Below, one piece after another: positions 19,606-29,780 of a stretch of 64,000 nucleotides of DNA. Both the position numbers and the translations under genes were made by a program. Source of the DNA: Diploptera punctata. Its lineage: Eukaryota > Arthropoda > Insecta > Blattodea > Blaberidae. The notes under the pieces are model-generated. The model did no database searches and was not told the DNA's origin. It saw only the letters and a list, made by a program, of their open reading frames with translations. Where the stretch lies: assembly GCA_030220185.1 (NCBI GenBank), contig JASPKZ010009857.1:34706-98705 (forward strand), in the 5' to 3' direction. Every line of letters begins with the position of its first letter. Position 1 is the first letter of the stretch.

Positions 19606-19898
19606 AAAGGTAAAGTAATCCCTCTTCAGGCCTTAGAGGCCCGTGGGGTAGTAGGAGGTTAAGGCTACCACTTTTTCTAGACAATCGGCACTTGATGTCA
19701 GCCCTGCATTATAGCCACCTTTACCCCAAGCACAAGCTTCTGGTACTCATTTCAGTTAGAGGCTGAGTCGAACCCAAAGCCATAGTGCTGCCAGAAGGTT
19801 TGGGTCAGTTTAAAAATCTTGACCCCACTGGGACTTGAATCCTCAACCTTCCAGTTTGTAGTGTATTGCCTTAACCATTATGCTATGGCATGCCCCCA
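19606..19898 (-). repeat. SINE ('GGGGCACGCCATAGCG' family), minus
   Basis: Flanked by GACAATAAGTA at 19595-19605 and 19899-19909 inside the LINE. Head at the right (GCATGCCATAGCATAATGG on the minus strand). Confidence 0.85.
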
Positions 19899-19955
19899 GA
19901 CAATAAGTAGGGTAGCAAAAAATAAAACATATAAAACAATATTGAAACCAATAAT

Positions 19956-20453
19956 GCTTTTAGTTTTGGACTCATACGAAGCTATTAACCCGGCTCAGTG
20001 TAAACAGGGGGCTTAGGCTGTAACTGTTTACAACTGAGTAACACCTGACAGGTGCGGGGGTGAACACTAATATATTAGTGATTAAGTCCTGTCAGGGACC
20101 CAGTCTCTCGGGGTATATCAAGAGCCCCTGCCCAGGGATACGGGCGAAGACCTTAATGGCAAGAACAACAAGATGGAACAAGTTTTCAAATGTTGTAATT
20201 GGGGAAGAGGCAACCCTCTCCTTAGGGTGAAATATAAGGATCCATCTCCGGGGTAACAAGGAGAAAGTCCTCAAAGGTCTGAGAAGAGCGGAAGAGGCAA
20301 CCCTCCCACTAGGGCTGATATAATGGGAGGTTATTTCGTTGAACCTTAAGAAGGCAGCCCCTTCAATCGTCTCACCCTGTGAGGTGCCAGTAACACCTTC
20401 AGGGGACAATCTACATTACTAAATGTTCTCATGAAAGCAATTGGATTGATGAT
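19956..20453 (-). mobile_element. Unclassified insertion with 12-bp duplication
   Basis: GAAACCAATAAT at 19944-19955 and 20454-20465 bounds about 498 bp. On the minus strand it holds 105 open codons (20409-20092) that include two similar phrases (GRVASSALL and ERVASSPI). An inverted CACCTGACAGGTG lies near 20043. I do not recognise the family; it is more GC-rich than its neighbours. It could be a truncated LINE 5' region. Confidence 0.6.
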
Positions 20454-20889
20454 GAAACCAATAATTATGTTTGGAAGTGAAACATAGACATTAGAAAAAG
20501 ATAAGTTCATATTAAATGCATGGGAAAGAAAAATACTAAAGAAGATATATGGAGCAGTAAAGGAACGAGATACATGGAGAATTAGAAAGAACCAGGAAAT
20601 GAAAGAAATATATAGGGATTTAGATCTGGTAGGAGATATTAGAAGAAAGAGACTGGGATGGGTAGGACATGTCTTGCAGATGGAGCAGGAAAGAAGTGCA
20701 AGAAGTATTTTAGAAGGAAGAAGAAATGTTGGAAGACAGAAACTAATATGGTTGGATAAGGTTGATGAAGACTTACAACTGAAGGTTAAGGGTCGTATGT
20801 TAGAACATTACTCTCTACTCAAATTACTTCCAATCACTAGTGAGCTGATTCACCGTGAGCAATTGCTGAGAACGAATTAACGGCCGACT

Positions 20890-21300
20890 TATCGGTCACG
20901 CACGAGAGTCGACGTTTTCGTAATATTGGCAACGAATTACCCAGAATTCTCAGCGATAAAACCACTTCCGTTATTTTCGTCTGCTATAGAGGAATGCATT
21001 TATGCTTGCATCCCGCAAATAATACCGTATACAAACACGTCTGCGACACGCAATATTACGCCAATTCTCCTGTTCTTCCAGTTGAATTCTTTGGTAGACT
21101 CTATCAAATTCCTCTTCTCCGTGTATACCGAAAACATGATCGAAGTCTTCAAGGTCCGACATCTTGGATAAATGTTGGATAAAGCAGCAAAGTACATCGA
21201 TTACCATCGGTTCCCGTTCGGTTCCCTTCGGGATTTTAATTTGAGTTGCTCATGTAAGGTACCTCCGCAGGTAGCTTACAAATTTAACCAATTATTATCG
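20890..21300 (-). other. Unassigned block with a 60-80-codon minus frame
   Basis: At 21207-20971 the minus frame contains MSDLEDFDHVFGIH and QENWRNIACRRRVCIRYYLR. The acidic start and basic arginine-rich stretch look vaguely like the N-terminus of a Harbinger-type transposase, but no catalytic part is present. Function not assigned. Confidence 0.25.
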
Positions 21301-21369
21301 CATGAACAGATTTCTGAGTAAGCAAAATCGTATTAGCATACAACTTGCTCAGCAGAGAACGCATTTTAC

Positions 21370-21525
21370 TGTCTAATGCGTCCAAACATGCGACCCTAAG
21401 AGATGGAGACAGAAAGCTAGGAATAGAGAAGAAAGGGCCGATGTTGTGAAGGAGGCCAAAGTTCTTAGAGGACCATAGAGCTAAGGGGGGGAAGAAGAAG
21501 AAGAAGGAGAAGAAGAAGAATATAT
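21370..21525 (+). repeat. LINE 3'-end fragment with GAA tail
   Basis: CGACCCTAAGAGATGGAGAC to GAGGACCATAGAGC, ending in a (GAA) run, is typical of LINE C-terminal ends in this window. Confidence 0.5.
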
Positions 21526-21529
21526 ATTC

Positions 21530-22120
21530 TATAAATCAGTAAAATCAGATCATAAACTTGACTTTCTGTGGAATTTGCTTAGTTTACACAATTCCTAAAT
21601 TATAACTGTCTTCTTATGTCATACAAGGAACTGTCAACCATTGCATACCGAAACCTACCTTGAAATTTCTCCCAGAAAAGCAATCTGATGTACAAAGACT
21701 GTGTCCAAAAAATGATCTGCCTTTTTAACTGCAAGATACAGAAATCAAAGCCAGAATACAGCAAAGGCAACCCACTATATGGAGCAGATGGACTCCCTGC
21801 TTGTGTAATAGCAGAGTGGAGTGAGGTGGGTGCAGTGCAGACAGCAGGTAGTGAGAGTTATCCAATCTACTGAGTTACAAGTTGTATTACTTCCCTATAG
21901 TCTAAATCAGAGATTTGGCACTGGATTTTAGTGCCTTACAGTTAAAAATGGTAGATAACTTTTTGGATACATACTTTGGTACATCATAATGCTTCTTTTG
22001 GTTTGGAACCGCTGGTCCAGAGGTTCAGGTGCAATGAATTATGCTATTTTACACCACATACTGCAGCATTGTGGTTCAAGTTAATAATACATTTATGACA
22101 TATCAAATCAATTCCAATAG
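21530..22120. other. Myo9 intron 1, nothing recognised
   Basis: Apart from a reverse fragment of the dispersed repeat near 21545-21600 I see no element or gene. Confidence 0.35.
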
Positions 22121-22129
22121 TGGTTAACA

Positions 22130-22265
22130 TGCTTCCAACTGATTCCGAGGTTCACATGTTCAAAACCTGGCTGGGATCAATAGATTTCTAAGAATATAAA
22201 AATCATGAATAAGGCTCCTTTTGGAGAAGAAATCACACAGTGTCAAAGGAACATCTTAATAACAA
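22130..22265 (+). repeat. SINE fragment related to 7735-7925
   Basis: Shares the order TGGTTAACATGCTTCC, CCTGGCTGGGATCAATAGAT and an AAGGCTCC phrase; strongly diverged. Confidence 0.45.
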
Positions 22266-22319
22266 TTTTATCAACTGGACCATTGAAACCTATCCACTAT
22301 TGTGTTAAGATGTAAGTAA

Positions 22320-22627
22320 AAGTAAAGTGATCCCACAACAGACCCGGAGGCCCTTGGGGTAGTAGGAGGTTAAGGCTCCCGGCTCCCACTTTTTCTAGAC
22401 AATCGGCACTTTATGACAGCCGGGTTGTCAGCCCTGCGTGACGGCCGCCTTTACCCCAGAACAAGCGTCTGGTACTCATTTCCGTTAGAGGCTGAGTCGA
22501 CCCCAGGGCCATAGTGCCGCCAGAGGGTTTGGGTCAGTTTAAAAAACCTGACCCCAACGGGACTTGAACCCTCGACCCTCCGGCTTGTAGCTCAGTGCCT
22601 TAACCACTACGCTACGGCGTGCCCCCG
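22320..22627 (-). repeat. SINE ('GGGGCACGCCATAGCG' family), minus
   Basis: A well preserved copy: minus-sense head GGGGGCACGCCGTAGCGTAG, B box GGGTTCAAGTCC, end near CTACTACCCC. Confidence 0.85.
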
Positions 22628-22629
22628 TG

Positions 22630-23096
22630 TACATTGAGATATTCTCTAATGTCTTGATGGTAGTGAGGCAGTGTTTTATCTTACAACTGTTCAAATTATG
22701 ACGATAATCACTACTAAGGTATGATGATGAAAATAAATTAACTGCTCTGTAATAGGAGAGGGCCTATCTTGTAAATTTATGTTCGATCATGTATTGTCGG
22801 AAAACAAAATCATGTGAATCCATCAGATTTGAAGACTCAAAATATTAAGAACCCATTCATGGTCTTAATCATTATGGTCCTTGATTGACATATTATCTTT
22901 ATAACGTAAATGAAACCATGAGGTATTATCTTTCTTTTGATATAGAGAGATTCCTCATATCAAAACAGGGGAACTGAGAATATTTTCTTCTAAAAGGTAA
23001 AATCATATTTGGATTGGTGCACATCCCAGAAAAATCACAGTACCTTATTGAAATCACAACAGTAAATTAAAAAAATTAATAAAACTGTATACTTAC
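22630..23096. other. Myo9 intron 1 next to exon, nothing recognised
   Basis: AT-rich, no repeats recognised by eye; donor GTAAGT at 23096-23091 on the minus strand. Confidence 0.4.
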
Positions 23097-23341
23097 TTTA
23101 AAAGGATTGACAGCGATAAGAATAGATCCGACATATGTATAGATATGGCCTGCAATAAATCTTGCTCGAAGGTTATCCAACAATACTTGCTCATTGAGAT
23201 CTGGTAGCTGACATAAGTCAGGGTATTCTCGGTCCTTTGGTTGGTATAAGAATCGATAGAAGTAATCTCGGATAAGTTGTGGATCCATTGTGAAACTGTC
23301 GGTCCACAGAGTGTCATTCAGCTTCTCACGCAGGTAAAAAC
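23097..23341 (-). CDS. Myo9: Myosin IX exon entering the motor domain
   Basis: The exon reads [12 protein letters not shown] at its start, then a charged linker, [11 protein letters not shown] and [20 protein letters not shown], ending NPFK at the donor GTAAGT (23096-23091). [16 protein letters not shown] is the standard myosin head entry. FYLREK plus the linker matches the region joining the N-terminal RA-like domain to the motor in myosin IX. The 3' border is certain because it joins in phase to [10 protein letters not shown]. The 5' border is less so: the only nearby AG is at 23343-23342, with a poor pyrimidine tract and an in-frame stop just upstream. An internal ATG at 23288 is not a likely start. 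Confidence 0.85.
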
Positions 23342-23449
23342 CTTAAACATAACCATTCTAGATATAGTGATACATTTCATACAAATAATTATAATAGTAA
23401 TAATAATAATTATGAAGAAATGAAGTATGAATAAGTATTCGTTAATTCA

Positions 23450-23736
23450 ATTTATAAATGAGTTAGAGAAAATGTTTTTATATATCACCTCATAAAGTGG
23501 CATGTTTTAACGATACTGGTTTCAAAGGTCATTCATCTTCATCTTCAGTCAAACTCCCAACTGTAGAAATTTCATAGATAACAATTCAGAAGATGGTGTT
23601 AAAGGCAAAATTTCAACCGGTACGGTAAAAATATGCAACTTTATGAGGTGAAATATAAAACCATCTTCTGCAGATAAATTTTTTAATTGAAAATATCTCA
23701 TAGTGTTACTTCCCATTTTAATTTTGATTAAAATCT
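23450..23736 (+). mobile_element. Palindromic hairpin element, decayed
   Basis: Left arm TTATAAATGAGTTAGAG to the ribozyme-like core and partial right arm, tail ATCTCATAGTGTTACTTCCC ending in TTTGATTAAAATCT. Flanked by GTTAATTCA at 23441-23449 and 23737-23745. Lies upstream of the Myo9 exon. Confidence 0.75.
23510..23552 (-). ncRNA. Hammerhead-ribozyme-like motif
   Basis: Minus sense: CTGAAGA, linker T, stem II GAAG/CTTT, GAAA, CCAG in place of the self-complementary CCGG, then TATCG. Stem III is damaged. Confidence 0.5.
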
Positions 23737-23879
23737 GTTAATTCAGTTGAACTACTCAATGAACTACATTTAATATTCAAGTAATGAACTATCGTCACTT
23801 AATGATATAATTTTCAAGATAACCATCTTTCAATTAGGCCTATTAACAATTTGAGTCTTCTTTCACATTTATATATATT

Positions 23880-24035
23880 TTTTAAGGAAATAAACCCAAT
23901 AGGTACAACTTGGACACTACACACACCCAGTCCCAAGGTTGAGATTTTAAAATCCCTTACCCCATCGGGAATCGAACCCGGGTTGCCAGAGTGGAAGGTA
24001 GGGACTCTACCGACTATGCCACAGCGACGGACTTC
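23880..24035 (-). repeat. tRNA-derived SINE, minus
   Basis: Minus sense starts GTCGCTGTGGCATAGTCGG with B box GGGTTCGATTCCC and a short body (GGGATTTTAAAATCTC). A different SINE family from the others here. Confidence 0.6.
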
Positions 24036-24091
24036 ACATTTATATATATATATTGTTCTTAAACTTTAAAAAAAAGCTAAGAAAATAACTG

Positions 24092-24362
24092 GGGGGCACG
24101 CCATAGCGTAGTGGTTAAGGCACTGAGCTACAAGCTGGAGGGTCGAGGGTTCAAGTCCCGTTGGGGTCAGGATTTTTAAACTGACCCAAACCCTCTGGCG
24201 GCACTATGGCCCTTGGGTCGACTCAGCCTCTAGCGGAAATGAGTACCAGACGCTTGTTCTGGGGGTAAAGGTGGCCGTCACGCAGGGCTGACAACCCGGC
24301 TGACATCAAGTGCCGATTGTCTAGAAAAAAAGTGGGAGCCTTAACCTCCTACTACCCTAAGG
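24092..24362 (+). repeat. SINE ('GGGGCACGCCATAGCG' family), plus
   Basis: Near-complete: head GGGGGGCACGCCATAGCGTA, B box GGGTTCAAGTCCC, end CCTACTACCCTAAGG. Confidence 0.85.
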
Positions 24363-24565
24363 ACAAATGCCCACCCACCATCATGGGGAATTTGGGTAGC
24401 TGCAATAAATAGTAGATCCAAATTGAGAAAATCTGCTATAATGGCTGAGGGACATGACATATTGACCACGTGTCACCACCTACACTGGCTAGATGATTAT
24501 CCATGAATTAACACATATGGAATAGAAGCCAGCAACTGTCTGGTAGGTCAAGGACTGTCTAGGCC
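24363..24565 (+). repeat. 5'-truncated SINE ('GCCGAGCGGTTAAGG' family), plus
   Basis: Body wording GGGAATTTGGGTAGCTGC, then CATGTCACCACCTACACTGG-like text and a reverse-complement-like AGCAACTGTCTGGTAGG, as in 37168-37517. Directly abuts the previous SINE. Confidence 0.65.
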
Positions 24566-24925
24566 TGTCATACCATGGATTGGTTAGGTTGGATTTCAGT
24601 GGGTCAATTTTAAGATTTCTTGGTCTTAAACTTAAAAAGCTAACATGAATTGCTGACATTATTTTTCTCATTTAGGTATAAAAATGTTCTTTATAACTTA
24701 ATATTCTTACAAGTACTTACACTGATCTCTATCTTCCTGATTTACTTTTTACTTAAAAATAATGAATAATATTGTTCAACCATCCCCATAAATATAAGAT
24801 TTAAAAGCTGAGATTCAAACAATGCGAATAAGGTCACAATCACATCAACAATAAAGTAGTTCAGGTCTAGTTTCATCATTATTACATCGTTCACACATAA
24901 TTTCTTCATAATTACCTAAGTATTT
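24565..24925. other. Nothing recognised
   Basis: AT-rich sequence without visible coding or repeat structure. Confidence 0.35.
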
Positions 24926-24938
24926 GTTTAAATCTAAA

Positions 24939-25235
24939 CAAAAAGGTTCAGTGATCCCACTACAGGCCATAGGAGATCCTTGAGGTAGTAGGAGGTTAAG
25001 GCTCCCACTTTTTCTGGATAATCAGCACTTGATGTCAGCCCTGCATGACTATTGCTTATACCCCCAGAACAAGAGTCTAGTACTAATTTATGTTAGAGGC
25101 TAAGTCGACCCCAGAGTCATTATGCCACCAGAGGGTTTGGGTCAGTTTAAAAATCCTGACCCCACCGGGACTCAAATCCTCGACCTTCCGGTTTGTAGCA
25201 CATTGTCCTAACCGACTATGTAAGGCGTGCCCCCA
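24939..25235 (-). repeat. SINE ('GGGGCACGCCATAGCG' family), minus
   Basis: Flanked by TTTAAATCTAAA at 24927-24938 and 25236-25247. Confidence 0.85.
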
Positions 25236-25364
25236 TTTAAATCTAAATATTTATTTAAAATTATATAAGATCATTAAATATAGTAAATAATGTACACAAA
25301 TTAAACTTAAATTAAATAATATAGGAAAGAACTATAAGGAATATTTTAAATTTAAACTTAAATT

Positions 25365-25690
25365 ACTGGCAATTTTATTGACTACCTGCTCTATTTATAC
25401 ATTTATCCGCGTCTTCCATTGCACCAATGAGGTGCAATGGAAGATCCTAATGCTAACCAACCAGAAGGCAGATACAATTTACGAAGTAATGGACCACGCA
25501 GAGAACACGTCGCGGGTAAATAGAGCAGGTAGTCGACAAAATTGCCAGTCTCAAGACAACCCTTGAGGATGCCGCCGGACGCAGTCTCTGGCGAAACATT
25601 GAGGAACTACAAGCCTCAAGACCACGGCCAACAGCCCGGAAATCTTCTACAAGATCATCATAGTAACTCCGGCCGTGAAAGCCTAAGTCA
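25365..25690. repeat. Unclassified element with nested inverted repeats
   Basis: Outer pair: CTGGCAATTTTATTGACTAC (25365 on) with GTAGTCGACAAAATTGCCAG (to about 25551), extending through CTGCTCTATTTA/TAAATAGAGCAG. Inner perfect pair CTTCCATTGCACC/GGTGCAATGGAAG near 25412-25442. A GC-richer stretch follows to 25680. Family unknown. Confidence 0.55.
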
Positions 25691-25701
25691 ATTTTATCAT
25701 A

Positions 25702-26495
25702 CAGTAAAACTTGTTTAATCTGGAATGTGAATAATGCGGAAATCTGTCCAATGTGAACAAATTTATTGGTCCCGGCAAAATAATATTAATTTTACGTGTA
25801 TTTATTTTGCATAAAACGGAATCTGTCCAACGTGGAAACTGAAATATATTTCTACACAATTCATGAAAAAATATTTTATAAAGCGGAAAGACAGAGAAAT
25901 AAATTAGTTTCCACTTCATTATATTCCCGTTAGGCCAAAAAAATAATGAATGATTCCTGCCACCGCACGCCGGGGTGAATTAGAGATTCTACCTGTATCT
26001 GAAATTTTATTCCGGCCTCACTGCACACCCATTATTTGAAATACCGATACCTGTCTTACAAATAATCATTGCACTGTAAAATCTTAAATTAGTTTAAGTT
26101 CTGAGACCGATCTTTCACGGGTAGCGTTTTGAATTTATGGAATAAAGATGGCTAAAACATATGTATCATTGTCATTAAACGAAAAAGTGAAAATGATTGA
26201 AGATAAATCTCGAAATTTCCGGAGCGTTGCTCCAAAGTCAAGCTCTAGCTGTTGCTAAATCCCTAGGGAATAACGATTTCAAGGCATCTTTAGGTTGGCT
26301 GGACAGTTTTAAAAGACGACACTACATAGTGTGGAATGATATTTGCGTGGAATCAAAGGTGGACGTAAGTGTAGTTAGTGAGCGGAAACCGAAACTGCAT
26401 ACTTTAATTTCAGGATATGCGCCTCAGAGATATTCTTAACGCTGACAAAAAGGGACTGTTTTTTTTACGCGTTATCATCGAAGTCACATACTATA
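25702..26495 (+). pseudogene. Tigger (pogo-type) transposon, 5' part with transposase N-terminus
   Basis: The end CAGTAAAACTTG after TA at 25700-25701 is Tigger-like and matches the end of the reverse copy at 51182-52632. The plus-strand reading from about 26148 (MAKTYVSLSLNEKVKMIED) and then 26215-26440 is a CENP-B-type DNA-binding domain: LAVAKSLGNNDFKASLGWL, SFKRRH. After a shift, ILNADKKGLFFLRVI resembles the start of the DDE domain. A later element cuts it at 26496 and no right end is seen. Confidence 0.7.
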
Positions 26496-27090
26496 CAGTA
26501 AAAGCTCCTTATTCGCAGGGGATATGTTCGGCAAATATGCTGCAAATACAGAAACTGCAAATATGGAATAGTAATGTGTATGGGTTTATAGGGGATGTTC
26601 CAAGGTTACAGAATAAATAAAAATTATCAAAATAAAATCAATTAATAAGAAATGAAATGAAATTCAAATTATGAAAGAAATAATGTTATGACCTAATGTG
26701 AAGCATAAAAAGTGCAGTGAGTGCCATTAGAAACATTATAATGTTATGACCACTACTGAATAACTGTGCATAAACAAATAATTGTGCAGAATAAGCAACT
26801 GTGCATTAAAACAACAGACAAATATACGTTACAATCAGTGCTCAACACAATGTTCCATTGCAAAATGAAATACTTGTAATGCATGTAAATTCCATCTCAC
26901 TAAGAATAATAAATAAATAAATTATAAACCCATACAGCAAAATAAGCAACTGCTAGTATTTCCATAATATCTTATCTACTTGGATGAGTGAAAGCCAAAG
27001 TTGCCTAATGCACATTCAAGGAAAAAAATGCTTTGGTCATAAACCTGACTCAGATTAACTCAGCACTTGCTGATCATTATTGTGAAAGAG
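26496..27090 (+). repeat. MITE-like element inserted in Tigger, then AT-rich sequence
   Basis: Starts CAGTAAAAGCTCCTTATTCG after TA and shares GGTTACAGAATAAA and AAAATTATCAAAATAAAAT with the insertion at about 51848-52000. The right end is not identified. 26700-27090 shows nothing else clear. Confidence 0.5.
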
Positions 27091-27093
27091 AGG

Positions 27094-27096
<3 letters not shown>

Positions 27097-27133
<37 letters not shown>
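27097..27133. repeat. (TA)n microsatellite
   Basis: Uninterrupted AT/TA run of about 36 bp. Confidence 0.9.
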
Positions 27134-27136
<3 letters not shown>

Positions 27137-27189
27137 AGAGGAACGAATTCAGCACTTGCACAGAAATGTTTCTTTAGTAGGTATTATTT

Positions 27190-27475
27190 TTAAGAAGTCC
27201 ACTGCAGTGGTCTTGAGGTAACGGTTGTCTTGTCAAGCAGCGGGCCTGGGTTCGATTCCCAGTTGGGACAAGCTTCTTGGGTGAGGTATTTTTTTCGGGG
27301 TGTTTCCTCACCTGTAGGACAAATGTCAGGAAGATTTGAGGCCCAAATGGTTCGCAAACATCGGCCATCTTCATCATCATCCATGGTGTGGAAAGCAATG
27401 GGAAGCTACCACACCTGTAATTCCCTAGTAAAGCTGCAAAGTATAGCATGAAAATGCTATGTTGCAGTAAAACAC
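27190..27475 (+). repeat. SINE ('GTGGTCTCGAGGTAGC' family), plus
   Basis: Head CAGTGGTCTTGAGGTAACGG, B box GGTTCGATTCCC, body TTTCCTCACCTGTAGGAC, 3' end interrupted at GTTGCAGTAAAAC. Confidence 0.8.
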
Positions 27476-27479
27476 CTTA

Positions 27480-27682
27480 AAGTTTTAACAGATTGTTGGT
27501 GTTAACAGTGTTGATTGAATGCAAAATTCTGTTAAGTTTATGTTAAATTATTTTAACAAGCAGTTATATTTAACTAAGGTTGATTAACCTGGGCACATGT
27601 GTTATAAATTTAACTATAGATAATTCATAATTATTAATTTGTTTAATTTAACCGTTGTGAAATGGAGGAGAAGGTAAAATAA

Positions 27683-27732
<50 letters not shown>

Positions 27733-27865
27733 CCAAAATCATAAAAGTTTAAATTAAAGTGATGATTAAAAAATTGCTCTATCGGCCACAACTGTAAAAC
27801 GTGAATCAAATACTTAAAAAAAATCCCCTTATTTGATTGGCAGTATTCATTTGTTATGGTAGAAT
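27480..27865. other. AT-rich, (TTA)n microsatellite
   Basis: ATT repeats at about 27680-27730; no gene seen. Confidence 0.5.
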
Positions 27866-28015
27866 AATATTAACCATGATTTGAGGGAAGTAGATTATAC
27901 AGGGGATATCTAAAAACATTAGCTGAGGAGTGGGATGCATGGAGAGTTTATGTCCATGCAGCTTGAACCTACAGGTTCGATAGAGCCAGTGAATTAATTA
28001 ATTAGTTAGTTAGTT
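27866..28015 (+). repeat. RTE LINE 3'-end fragment
   Basis: Matches the last about 140 bp of the RTE LINE (AACCATGATTTGAGGGAAG, then CAGGTTCGATAGAGCCAGTG) and ends in a TTAG-type tail. Confidence 0.75.
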
Positions 28016-28330
28016 AGGTGTAAGGAATTAGAAAACAAAGAGTCACTATTTAAAGCAGGTATGTCCAACCTTTTTTTGGAAAAGGGCCACTGTCGTTAAG
28101 GTAAATTGGTTTGCAGGCCACATGATCCAATTTTTTTTTAACCGTATGAAATAGGATCTAAGATAAACCAATTAATTTAAATATAAAATAACTAATATAA
28201 TGATCATTTTTATTAAAATATTAATCATATATTAGTTAAATTATTTTAAAAATTAAATGTATTTTTTTCATGTATAATCTAATTATAAAATCTAAATTGA
28301 ACAATATTTTCTTGCTGCTATACTTAGAAG

Positions 28331-28432
28331 TAGCTACCACATCTACAATTCCCTAGTAAAGCTGCAAGCATAGTATGAAAATGCTATGATTGCAGTGAAG
28401 GACCTGCCTTCAGGCAGAATTACTATGGATGG
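28331..28432 (+). repeat. 3' end of SINE ('GTGGTCTCGAGGTAGC' family)
   Basis: Only the last 100 bp (AATTCCCTAGTAAAGCTGC to ACTATGGATGG). Flanked by ATACTTAGAAG at 28320-28330 and 28433-28443, so it inserted 5'-truncated. Confidence 0.85.
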
Positions 28433-28443
28433 ATACTTAGAAG

Positions 28444-29700
28444 CCATAATCAACACTTATAAAACTCACAGAATTAATTATATAATTCTGAACCGAAAGT
28501 GCTATTTCGGTTCGTTACATCAGTGCTGTTATCCTTCTTTAAGAGTGAGCTTTGTGAACTATGCCAATTTCCTCTCTCTCTGTATTTACCCCCACTCTCC
28601 TTTCTACCCCTCCCTTTGCTCTGTTTCTAGTGTGCAACTTCCCCTTCTACCTCGGAACGCTCAAATAGACTACACACATTCTGAACACGATCATTCGATT
28701 GTAGATTTTGGTTGGAACATTGTCGTCTGGAGGACGCGAGCTGCGCATTTTTGGTTTTCGTCCGACAAGCCAGGGAAAGGCACCCTCGGCAAGTACTAAA
28801 AGTATGTATGAGAGGTTGATTGTGTGAGTTATGTTATTTTTTGTATTAATTATTGTCTTTTAATTCATGAATGATCAAAGTCATATGTTTCTTTAATTTC
28901 AATTTTCAAACTTCAGACATGCAATTAATAAGATTCAATGTTCAATTATTGTAAGTTAGATATGCTACAGCTGTCTTGCACATTCCTGTACACAAGCTTG
29001 CTCGAAAGTCATATGAGCTCCTTTTTCCTGTCTAGCTTTCATGGTTAATAATAATACATTCAGGTTAACTAAGTATCATAAATTACTATAGTGTTTTAAG
29101 ACCTATTGTTGATTAATGTTTATGTATTTGGATGGGAAGGATGAATCAATCTTTGCCTCTCATGGGCCCGGGCAAAGGATTTTGAATAGTACTGATAGTT
29201 ATGAACTCTATGCTAATATATATACACAAGAAGGTAGTAAATCGAAACACGGCAGCACAATATGGTAGCTGATTGCGTGGTTTTGAAATTTTGGTTACCA
29301 AGGTTAAAAAAGTACCCAGGGCGCACAATTCAAACATCTCACTAACACTGACACTATAATATGAGCAAACAGCTGCAAACTGGAAACTAACTTGAAATGT
29401 ACAAAATGTAACAATATTAAAACATCTGGCACACACTCGCCTTTGAAAGTAGTAACTGCGCGGTCAACAATGTACAGAGACTTCAAAGCGATGTGCAGTA
29501 GGTAGAATCATAAAAAATTGGGCTGGGTATTTCTTAAAACGGATGTGATTTCCCCATGTTTTGAGTAAGAGGGTGAGTAGGATGAACTTTCGCAAACACA
29601 TGTGTTGGAAACAAAAAAAAGTCTTTATCTTTCAAGTTTATCTTATACAAAATAGAATTACTTATTTCATAAATGATATTAGACTATAACTTACAAATAT
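28444..29700. other. hAT interior or older repeat, no gene recognised
   Basis: Contains a perfect small hairpin GAACCGAAA/TTTCGGTTC at about 28491-28514, C-rich text at 28585-28660 resembling 49905-49985, and GGGCCCGGGCAAAGG at 29165 shared with 50828. A minus frame of 96 codons (29436-29146) ends in it; I see no domain. Confidence 0.4.
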
Positions 29701-29780
29701 TTCAATTCCTTCTGGATTTTTTCGTGTTGAGACTTGAAAGTAGTTTTGAAGCAAATTCCGAAGATAATCTACAGAAAGGT

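Larger units (their letters stand above)
19430..20880 (+). pseudogene. LINE RT C-terminal part with two insertions
   Basis: Coding pieces on the plus strand: KVDSNKHLGSIITFK (about 19460), YKTILKPI (19930-19955), MKPIIMFGSET and WERKILKKIYGAVKERDTW (20455-20580), and RKRLGWVGHVLQMEQERSAR (about 20645). The frame closes at 20880. A SINE interrupts at 19606-19898 and another repeat at 19956-20453; both left duplications. The last 93 codons are open (20599-20880). Confidence 0.7.
173..23341 (-). other. Myo9: Span of class IX myosin gene (three exons, two introns; partial)
   Basis: Three minus-strand segments join in frame into one myosin IX head. Intron 1 (23096-5223, about 17.9 kb) starts GTAAGT and ends TTGCAG, phase 0. 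Intron 2 (4946-268, about 4.7 kb) starts GTAAGT and ends TTTACAG, phase 0. Both introns are filled with mobile elements on both strands. Exons further 5' (RA domain) should lie at higher coordinates and the rest of the motor below position 1; I found neither by eye. Myosin IX heads carry a long loop-2 insert and a RhoGAP tail, which lie outside the window. Confidence 0.85.

Noticed and set aside
20971..21207. Harbinger-type transposase
   Set aside because: Only an acidic and arginine-rich N-terminus-like piece; no catalytic residues or ends found. Left as unassigned.
28386..28799. Plus-strand 137-codon frame
   Set aside because: Begins in a SINE end and runs into unrelated sequence across an insertion border; no domain or splice context.
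29146..29436. Minus-strand 96-codon gene
   Set aside because: No recognisable domain, lies in hAT interior/old repeat, no splice or start context.
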